Source: Heliocidaris tuberculata
Lineage: Eukaryota; Echinodermata; Echinoidea; Camarodonta; Echinometridae
Assembly (NCBI GenBank): GCA_025618425.1
Contig: CM046838.1
Span: forward strand, 7,091,655 to 7,155,654
Direction: 5' to 3'
DNA: 64,000 nucleotides
In this document: piece after piece, positions 59,101 through 64,000 of the stretch
Position numbering within the stretch: the first letter of the stretch is position 1
How the letters are laid out: the number at the start of each line of letters is the position of its first letter
The notes under the pieces: generated by a model
The model's database searches: none
Told to the model about the DNA's origin: nothing
Seen by the model: the letters and a program-made list of their open reading frames with translations, nothing else
Translations under genes and position numbers: made by a program

Positions 59101-62100
59101 TAATAATAATGATAATAAACCGTTCTTGTATAACGCATATCACATTATGATATAATGTCCCTATGTGCTTCCAAAGGGTTTGAATATTATTACCCTGGCT
59201 TTACCTCCGGTGGCCGTAATCAGCGCACAGTGCATTTTAAGGAATAAATCCTGCCAGGTACCCATTTCACCCCTTGGTGGAGAGTGGCAAACATGGATTA
59301 ATGTCTTGCCAAAAGATGCTAGTGCAGGGCTGAGATTCGAACCCTAAACCCTTGGATTGAGAGTCAAGTGAATGAATCACTATACCATGACACCTCTACT
59401 AATTTTGAGTCCTTGTGATAAATTGCATTCCAAGGAAACTGGCTTAAAGGGTACCAATCACCAACAAATATTTTGCTCTGTATGTTAGGGGATCCATGTT
59501 GTTATACTATATTCAAAATATGGACTTCAAATATTAATTCTATAAAGAGATATTGCAATTTTAATTACACTCTCTATAAGTGTAAAACCAACTCGTGATT
59601 AGACTACTCAACGCACCCATACGTGCTCTCCAAGATAAGGGCTCGCGCGGAACTAAACTCGGAGTTCGGTTCCGCGCGAGCATTTTCATGTTATCCTTTT
59701 TTCCTTCATACTCCTTAACTGTTGACCGATAGAATGACAGATAAAGTTCTTCAAGATTGATTTTATACTTTCTAGCTGTACACAAATTTTTTTCTTCAGG
59801 TGATTGGTACACTTTAAGTGATTCTGAAGTGTCTGTCATGTGTTCGGTGGAATGTTTGACCCAGTAAAACATAAACAGAAATAGTAAAAACTAATTGACA
59901 TCACACTCACAAGAAAGCACAACTCACATTTGTACATTATACTATTGGGACTATGAGCTCAATTTCCTTACACGCATCTTTCTTTGCCCATTACTCCACA
60001 GCAATACATTTTATACCAAAATCATTTAGTAGACATCATTTATTTGTAGTCTTAAAAAAATAAACTTACAAATCAATATCTGTCTCTCATACAGATGCTG
60101 AGTAAGATGAAGGGTCAATTCTGTGATGTCCTGCATCACTTGAGGTTTGTCTCTCACCGGTCACCCAAGCACATAGATGCAAATAGAAATTCAGGTATAT
60201 AATAACTCTTGAATATTTCCTTGTAGTCTTGAATATTTCCTTGTAGATCTATGCCACATTGACAATATAATATTACCAGGTACTTTAATACATAAAGCTG
60301 ATTTTTTTCGCACTCTGATTATTTCGTACTTCTAATTTCTTTCTTTTCACTGATTTGTACTTTAAATCTCTTTCCTTTCTCTGAATTTTACTTTCTTTTC
60401 AATTTATTGTCCCCGCCGAACGAAGTTCGCGAGGGGACTATGAAACGGGCTCCGTTCGTGTGTGCGTGTGTCCGTCCGTCCGTCCGTCCGTCCGTCCGTC
60501 CGTCCGTCCGTCCGTCCGTCCGTCCGTCCGTCCGTGCGTCCGTCTGTCCGTGTGTTAGAAAATGCTACTTCTCCGTCATTTCTTGGCCGATTTTGATTCT
60601 GATTGTTTTATCTGATAGGGCTGGGTGGGGGCTTCCAAACTTCTACACAGAATTTTGAAATTCATTAATTATGCAAATTTATGCAAATTTATTCAAAATT
60701 GATGAAAAATGCTACTTCTCCTCTATTTCACATCGGATTTTGATTCCGATTGTTTTATCTGATAGGGCTGGGTGGGGGCTTCCAAACTTCTACACAAAAT
60801 TTTGAAATTCATTAATTATGCAAATTTATGCAAATTTATTCAAAATTGACGAAAAATGCTACTTCTCCTCTATTTCACATCGGATTTTGATTCCGATTGT
60901 TTTATCTGATAGGGCTGGGTGGGGGCTTCCAAACTTCTACACAGAATTTTGAAATTCATTATTCATGCAAATTTATGCAAATTTATTCAAAATTGACGAA
61001 AAATGCTACTTCTCCTCTATTTCACATCGGATTTTGATTCCGATTGTTTTATCTGATAGGGCTGGGTGGGGGCTTCCAAACTTCTACACAGAATTTTGAA
61101 ATTCATTAGTTATGCAAATTTATGCAAATTTATTCAAAATTGACGAAAAATGCTACTTCTCCTCTATTTCACATCGGATTTTGATTCCGATTGTTTTATC
61201 TGATAGGGCTGGGTGGGGGCTTCCAAACTTCTATACAGAATTTTGAAATTCATTATTCATGCAAATTTATGCAAATTTATTCAAAATGGCTGAAGGTTCA
61301 TAATGTTTTCATGTTTTATATTTCAGTTGTATACATGCATTGTTGGTATTCTCTTCTTTTGCATGCAGTAACATTATTATTTTATTCACTAAAGTTTTTC
61401 ACTGAAGTTTTAAGGTTCAGGCTAGTTAATTTCCACAGATCTGCACTTCCGGCGGGGACATTTATTACGCATTGCGTAATTTACTCATTCACTTGTTTAT
61501 TTAGATATCTATCTTGTAGAGATCTTCCAAATCAGTTTTGTCTTTCTCTGTCCTCTCACTTCCTCCAAGGGGAAATCTTTGGCATGACATAGGCCTATTT
61601 TCAATGTTAGATATTAGAAGTTAAATTCTATTTTTATCTCTTCGCTCATATTTTCTTCCTCTCTTTTTTCATCTATTTAACTTTGATATTATCTCAATAT
61701 TACACATGAGAGTTTTCCTTCATTATTATGTTTCTTTCATACTCTTCTTTATTTATTCTTTCTTCAAATAGTTCGGTTTCTTTTACTCTCTCTCTCTCTC
61801 TCTCTCTATTTACCTTGCTCTAGTTTTCTTCCTCTCTTTCTTCATCTATTCAGCTTAAATATTATTTCAATTCTACAAGTTGGGTCAGCACGTAACCTTT
61901 GCTGAACTAATGAAAATAATTTATATTCTGTTAATTACTTATTCTGTTACAAATATTCAGACTGCTGCTTCTCAGCTTGATATATTTAATTCCTTTGTTC
62001 TGTCATGGTTTGTCATCCCTGTTCAGGTGTCCTGTACATCAAATACAACCTTTACAGTATTCGAATGAACTTTCTTGCGTCAATACAACGATCTAATTTT

Positions 62101-63017
62101 TCTTCACAACCCTCAGTAGCTCAGCTGTAGAGCAGTGATGTTGTAACCGTCAAGTCCCGGGTTCAGAACCTAGTCATTGTGCCTGTGCCCTTTGGGCATT
62201 AATATTCAATACCCAAATTTTTAGAATAGGACTGCAATCTCTAGGTCCACTGGTTACTTCTCAACAAGCATGCATAATAATCAATCAAAATTGTCTTTAT
62301 TCTTTAGAGAATGAACAGCTTGTGAAGGCTGTGTTGTGTGCTGGTCTCTACCCAAAGGTTGCTCACATTGATAAGGTGCCTTTCAGTCGTAAGACAGGTC
62401 AATGTAGGTGAGTTTAACTTAGAGAACCTACGTGCACTATCATTTGATGCAATTTTGATTTTATGGCAATGATACTGGTCTGTAGTGCCAAGGTTTTCAT
62501 TTTGTCACTTGCCACCTGTATGAGAAAAAAAAGTTGATGAGAAGATTAATATTTTTGTGACAGAAAGGTAACATCAATTTAGATAAGAATAATATGAATT
62601 TTATTCACAGGGCATTACAGGCAACTGTAAAATCACATATATCAAATGATATTATGTATGAGTAATGTCATCATGATAACTACATATATACAAGTATTTT
62701 CAAATAAATTCTGTGAGATTGTCTTAACTCATATACATATAATTTTGCTACATGTAACCCTTCTGACCTTTTTTTTTCATCATCTAGATACTATTAAAAA
62801 GTTTGATATATTTAGAATATTTCAATAAATATAAACATTCATTAATGATAGACTCCTCCGCATTGCTAACAGACTGTAGTTACCTTCATACAGGCCTCCA
62901 AAGCTGAGCACCCCTGAGGATGGTAGAGTCCAAATCCATCCAAAGTCTGTCAACGCACAGGAAACGACCTTTAGTAGTAAATGGTTACTCTATCATCTCA
63001 AACTCAAGTCAACAAAT
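44097..63017 (+). CDS. DHX36: DHX36 (DEAH-box G-quadruplex helicase), 18 exons, 3' end missing
   Basis: Eighteen exons with GT-AG junctions give 848 uninterrupted codons. Order: Gly/Arg-rich tail (1-40); DHX36-specific G4-binding motif [17 protein letters not shown] (39-55); RecA1 with GETGCGKT (178-185), TQPRRISA (210-217), TTG (259-261), DEVH (282-285, usually DEIH) and SAT (314-316). The DHX36 insertion rich in K/R/E follows (about 354-405). RecA2 has LVFLPGW (442-448), [12 protein letters not shown] (501-512) and QRRGRAGR (548-555). Then come winged-helix/HA2 (about 595-770) and the start of the OB fold. The family unwinds DNA and RNA G-quadruplexes in nucleus and cytoplasm. Vertebrate proteins are about 1008 residues, so roughly 150 residues lie beyond base 64000. 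Confidence 0.97.
44944..45058 (+). CDS. DHX36: DHX36 exon 2
   Basis: Residues 68-105 plus one base. It encodes [18 protein letters not shown], the linker helix after the G4 motif. The acceptor is TTGAATAG, the donor GTAATT (phase 1). Confidence 0.9.
45207..45376 (+). CDS. DHX36: DHX36 exon 3
   Basis: Up to residue 162. It includes LQEDLAKKE and [14 protein letters not shown], matching the 'FREKLPSY.M' stretch before RecA1. The donor is GTGAGT, phase 0. Confidence 0.95.
45411..45660. repeat. (GTA)n microsatellite
   Basis: About 250 bp of GTA/AGT triplets with a few interruptions (ACTAGCTGT), starting 34 bp after the exon 3 donor of DHX36. The polyserine and polythreonine open frames here are artefacts. 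Confidence 0.95.
45974..46388 (+). mobile_element. piggyBac-type MITE, copy 3 (DHX36 intron 3)
   Basis: TTAA at 45974-45977 and 46385-46388, with ends CCCTTTCGAGACAATTGACC and CTGTCCTGAAAGGG. It is the same family and orientation as 22571-22985. Confidence 0.88.
46474..46754. repeat. Perfect 28-bp palindrome followed by GTACTAGTA minisatellite
   Basis: GCTGGGACTTTTGATCAAAA plus GTCCCAGC (46474-46501) is a perfect palindrome. It runs into CAGCGG repeats, then about four 60-70-bp units of GGTACTAGTAGTACTAGTAC with CACTTTTGCTAATG and GCTGCTGTAGCAGAAG, which are internally self-complementary. Confidence 0.85.
46755..47553. mobile_element. hAT-like TIR element with TATAACGAG repeats
   Basis: The left end CTACAGGAAAAACTCGACAT and right end TTATATTGTGTTTCCCCTGTAG region are inverted. 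Both ends carry several GGCTATAACGAGG/TATAATGAG words. Candidate 8-mers outside CAGG...CCTG (TAGTACTA and TAGTAAAA) match at six of eight positions. It is non-coding. Confidence 0.65.
47906..48076 (+). CDS. DHX36: DHX36 exon 4 (Walker A)
   Basis: Residues 163-219. It encodes [19 protein letters not shown] (motif I) and [11 protein letters not shown] (motif Ia). The acceptor is GTTATCATAG, the donor GTAAGT, phase 0. Confidence 0.98.
48624..48778 (+). CDS. DHX36: DHX36 exon 5
   Basis: Residues 220-270 plus two bases. It encodes [19 protein letters not shown] and [12 protein letters not shown] (motif Ib). The donor is GTTAGT, phase 2. Confidence 0.97.
49384..49525 (+). repeat. Fragment of the hAT-like A/B element
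   Basis: About 140 bp of DHX36 intron 5 match 12467-12605 of copy A (TTGAAAACCTTTCTATGCCT ... AAAGTTACCGAATCCCTTTAA). The match stops at the TTAA site where the MITE entered copy A. Confidence 0.75.
49602..49703 (+). CDS. DHX36: DHX36 exon 6 (DEVH box)
   Basis: Up to residue 304 plus two bases. It encodes [19 protein letters not shown] (motif II). Valine replaces the isoleucine of vertebrate DEIH. The donor is GTAGGA, phase 2. Confidence 0.97.
49945..50175 (-). mobile_element. tRNA-derived SINE in DHX36 intron 6
   Basis: The minus strand reads AATGGCTCAGTGGTAGAAC (A-box-like), then GGTCCCTGGTTTGAAAT (degenerate B box). The non-tRNA body includes GGCATTAATCCACAC, shared in part with 59.1-59.4 kb. 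The tail is not clear. Confidence 0.65.
50294..50440 (+). CDS. DHX36: DHX36 exon 7 (SAT motif)
   Basis: Encodes [18 protein letters not shown] (motif III), then [16 protein letters not shown]. Phase 2 at both boundaries; the donor is GTAAGG. Confidence 0.97.
50604..50750 (+). CDS. DHX36: DHX36 exon 8 (family-specific insertion)
   Basis: Encodes [12 protein letters not shown] and a K/R/E-rich helix ([18 protein letters not shown]). It matches the position and character of the DHX36-specific insertion, where sequence is least conserved. The donor is GTTAGT, phase 2. Confidence 0.92.
51353..51809 (+). repeat. ~455-bp polypyrimidine tract up to the exon 9 acceptor
   Basis: Almost pure C/T with two tandem ~125-bp units (each with TTTAATTTTTCTTTCTCTC and CCCTTCTCCTCCCCCTCCT). 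It ends at GGTAG, the acceptor of exon 9. The open frames on both strands here are artefacts. Confidence 0.9.
51810..51912 (+). CDS. DHX36: DHX36 exon 9
   Basis: Up to residue 437: [12 protein letters not shown], then [18 protein letters not shown], matching the 'DLNLIV.LIRYI' stretch. The donor is GTAAGA, phase 0. Confidence 0.95.
52190..52447. repeat. Four ~65-bp tandem units in DHX36 intron 9
   Basis: The unit AGTGGTTTATGTCAATT...CATGGACTTGCAAGAGTAGC...TTTTAATCAATTTCC begins near 52191, 52261, 52326 and 52389, ending about 60 bp before exon 10. Confidence 0.9.
52507..52650 (+). CDS. DHX36: DHX36 exon 10 (motif IV)
   Basis: Residues 438-485: [19 protein letters not shown] to [15 protein letters not shown]. 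Acceptor TTTCCAG, donor GTTAGT, phase 0. Confidence 0.98.
52860..53068 (+). CDS. DHX36: DHX36 exon 11 (motifs V and VI)
   Basis: Encodes [19 protein letters not shown], then [20 protein letters not shown]. It carries the arginine finger region of motif VI. The donor is GTAATG, phase 2. Confidence 0.98.
53125..53170. repeat. (GAT)n microsatellite
   Basis: About 15 GAT triplets begin near 53125, about 55 bp after the exon 11 donor. Confidence 0.9.
53668..53785 (+). CDS. DHX36: DHX36 exon 12
   Basis: Up to residue 594: [15 protein letters not shown], then [19 protein letters not shown], the start of the winged-helix region. The donor is GTATCT, phase 0. Confidence 0.97.
54617..54715 (+). CDS. 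DHX36: DHX36 exon 13
   Basis: Residues 595-627: [19 protein letters not shown] to LAIISLKQM. Acceptor ATATTCAG, donor GTATGT, phase 0. Confidence 0.95.
55412..55585 (+). CDS. DHX36: DHX36 exon 14 (HA2)
   Basis: Residues 628-685: [20 protein letters not shown], then [20 protein letters not shown]. This is very conserved. The donor is GTACGT, phase 0. Confidence 0.98.
55691..56620 (+). mobile_element. Pearl/Helentron-like element, copy P2 (DHX36 intron 14)
   Basis: GTCCCCGCCGAACGAACGAA and the hairpin at the 5' end are followed by (CCGT)n, four 148-bp units, then a unique tail to CTTCGGCGGGGAC at 56545. Identity with P3 extends to about 56620. One base is lost in the tail relative to P1 and P3 (CACTTCGGC versus CACTTCCGGC). 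Confidence 0.82.
57090..58494 (+). mobile_element. Second hairpin/tandem-core element family, copy Q1 (DHX36 intron 14)
   Basis: The 5' end GTCTCGCCTGCGTAAGC...GCGAGAC forms a hairpin; the 3' end GATGCAGGCGAGAC is its inverted partner. In between are about five imperfect 150-200-bp units with GGTAGGAATCATCCTTAGG, GGAGGATC and GGGGTACCT, plus poly-G. It has no coding capacity. The architecture parallels the P family. Confidence 0.72.
58677..58815. repeat. Four ~35-bp tandem units upstream of exon 15
   Basis: CAGATGTGTTTCATTGGTTA with AAAAGCTATATTTTT is repeated about four times with small changes, ending 55 bp before the exon 15 acceptor. Confidence 0.9.
58870..59034 (+). CDS. DHX36: DHX36 exon 15
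   Basis: Residues 686-740: [20 protein letters not shown], then [19 protein letters not shown]. Acceptor CTACTTCTAG, donor GTAAGC, phase 0. Confidence 0.97.
59101..59398 (-). mobile_element. tRNA-derived SINE in DHX36 intron 15
   Basis: On the minus strand the head reads GTGTCATGGTATAGTGATTC (A-box-like), then GGGTTCGAATCTCAGCC (B box). A body with TGGCAAGACATTAATCCATG follows, and a TTATCATTATTATTA tail at the 59101 end. Head and tail polarity agree. Confidence 0.8.
59443..59818. mobile_element. MITE with central GC-rich hairpin
   Basis: Inverted ends CTTAAAGGGTACCAATCACC and GGTGATTGGTACACTTTAAG. Near its middle (59637-59681) GCTCGCGCGGAAC pairs with GTTCCGCGCGAGC. It is non-coding and lies in DHX36 intron 15. 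Confidence 0.8.
60095..60194 (+). CDS. DHX36: DHX36 exon 16
   Basis: Residues 741-773: [20 protein letters not shown] to NRNS. It matches 'LQMLHNMKGQFAEHL..AGFVS'. The donor is GTATAT, phase 1. Confidence 0.95.
60409..61534 (+). mobile_element. Pearl/Helentron-like element, copy P3 (DHX36 intron 16)
   Basis: Same plan as P2: GTCCCCGCCGAACGAAGTTC hairpin, long (CCGT)n, five 148-bp units, and a unique tail to TTCCGGCGGGGAC (61459). Shared sequence continues to about 61534. P1, P2 and P3 are nearly identical in the tail, implying recent spread or homogenisation. Confidence 0.82.
62111..62240 (+). mobile_element. tRNA-derived SINE fragment in DHX36 intron 16
   Basis: CAGTAGCTCAGCTGTAGAGC (A box) and CGGGTTCAGAACC (B box) are spaced as in a tRNA, followed by non-tRNA sequence. 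There is no complete cloverleaf. Confidence 0.65.
62308..62407 (+). CDS. DHX36: DHX36 exon 17
   Basis: Up to residue 806: [19 protein letters not shown] to FSRKTGQC, matching '[17 protein letters not shown]'. The donor is GTGAGT, phase 2. Confidence 0.97.
62894..63017 (+). CDS. DHX36: DHX36 exon 18 (last in window)
   Basis: Up to residue 848: [17 protein letters not shown], then [12 protein letters not shown], the beginning of the OB-fold region. The donor is GTAAGT, phase 0. The next exon ('.YLYD.T.VSP...LFFGG') is not found before base 64000. Confidence 0.96.
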
Positions 63018-63829
63018 GTAAGTCTTTCTGTTCCTCTTCCATTTTGTACCTTCGATAGCTGTTGAAGTGAGGGAGCATTCCAGTAACCACCTATGTAAAT
63101 GTACTTTAAAGGTAATGGAGAGTGGGTAAAGTTGGATTGGTCTAAGTGTAACTTAATGAAAATTTGTTATCTATTTTGGTCTATAGGAATCGAGAAGAAC
63201 ACTTTTTAAAATAAAATTGTCAATCATGACCATTACTACATGTACATGTATGTATGAGCTTTAAAATAATTTCTATATGCAGTGCATTGAAACTGCCCTA
63301 TAGTTGATTTATTGCAAATGTTTGAAACTATGTAATCAATGATTTCTTCATGGTGACTGGCATGTTTTCAACAAAGCAGGGTATTCTTGCTAGAAGGAAT
63401 GAAATAGTAGGAATTTCTACTCTTTATAATATTGATATATCTTCATTTGGCTGGCAGAAGGGTTTTACATGTAGCATGCACATATGCCATAAAGCAAATT
63501 TCTGACTTCTAAGGTGTGATTGCTCTATACATTTTGTACCATTTTTAAACATTGCGAGGCTTTTTCTCTTTATCGACTAATAAAACAATGAAAATGGATG
63601 GTAACTGACTAGTTTTAGTAGTTTCATATATGAAATAACACACATATTTCTGAATTATTTTAATGCTTAAAGGGGGTACCCAATGCTGAAACAATGTTAG
63701 TTCATTTAAAAGATCATGATTTTATTAGAAGAAAATCATCTGCCTTAAAAAAAATTTTTAATTCGTGTTGCCAGAAAATCCCCGAAATATGGTAAGATTT
63801 CAGGATATTTTGGCCCCTCAGCTGTGTCC

Positions 63830-64000
63830 CAATTTCAGCTAGGTAACCACAATGACGTCAAAGTGGTTACCCAGGTTCGCGTATTACAGATGTGTTGCGC
63901 GCTAGACTGTACAAAATGCATTACACCTTGCGCGCATTTTGCTATAATTGCGCGACAAGGTAACCACTTTGACGTCATTGTGGTTACCTAGCTGAAATTG
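63830..64000. repeat. Perfect 42-bp inverted repeat at the window end
   Basis: CAATTTCAGCTAGGTAACCA... (63830-63871) is exactly complementary to 63959-64000. Each arm contains TGACGTCA. It is probably part of a MITE cut by the window edge. Confidence 0.85.

Noticed and set aside
62111..62180. Possible tRNA gene
   Set aside because: A and B boxes are present, but no acceptor stem pairs and the downstream body is SINE-like.
1..64000. CRISPR arrays, operons, prokaryotic features
   Set aside because: The window is clearly animal nuclear DNA with spliced genes; tandem repeats here lack regular unique spacers.

Overview
This is a stretch of animal nuclear DNA: AT-rich, intron-rich, and heavily loaded with DNA transposons, MITEs, tRNA-derived SINEs and microsatellites. 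Exon structure and repeat content (short palindromic TACATG arrays, (ACGG)n-bearing tandem-core elements, many poly-G MITEs) suggest a marine invertebrate deuterostome. An echinoderm such as a sea urchin is my best guess, but that is inference, not proof.

Three protein-coding genes can be assembled exon by exon, with GT-AG junctions and consistent phases. (1) RIC1, minus strand, 5' part only: exon 1 at 15135-15275 and exon 2 at 1260-1367, separated by a 13.8 kb intron full of transposons; the rest lies left of base 1. (2) A Tctex1-type dynein light chain (DYNLT5/TCTEX1D1-like), minus strand, complete in three coding exons between 24667 and 21921, 177 residues. (3) DHX36, the DEAH-box G-quadruplex helicase, plus strand: 18 exons from 44097 to 63017 keep one open frame of 848 codons. 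The C-terminal part lies beyond base 64000. A low-confidence two-exon 31-codon ORF (20354-20646, minus) lies between RIC1 and DYNLT5.

Layout: 1-15.3 kb RIC1; 15.3-21.9 kb intergenic; 21.9-24.7 kb DYNLT5-like gene; 24.7-44.1 kb gene-free, repeat-rich block between the divergently oriented DYNLT5 and DHX36; 44.1-64 kb DHX36.

The most informative structure is the nesting of mobile elements. Two copies of a 1.3-1.4 kb hAT-like element (11899-13684 and 38451-39769) each have a perfect 8-bp target duplication. The second interrupts a reverse-transcriptase fragment whose uninterrupted relative lies at 10.5 kb. The first is itself interrupted by a TTAA-flanked piggyBac-type MITE, and the second retains the empty TTAA site. 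Another copy of that MITE lies directly on the 5' splice site of DYNLT5 intron 2. A 3.8 kb mariner-superfamily transposon with 0.6-0.8 kb terminal inverted repeats and a broken transposase occupies 28.76-32.52 kb. Two families of Helentron/pearl-like elements with a 5' hairpin and tandem-repeat core (four copies) lie in RIC1 and DHX36 introns.

The three genes have no evident shared pathway (Golgi Rab6 exchange factor, dynein light chain, G4 helicase). I found no protein-coding system here that looks new; the novelty is in the repeats.
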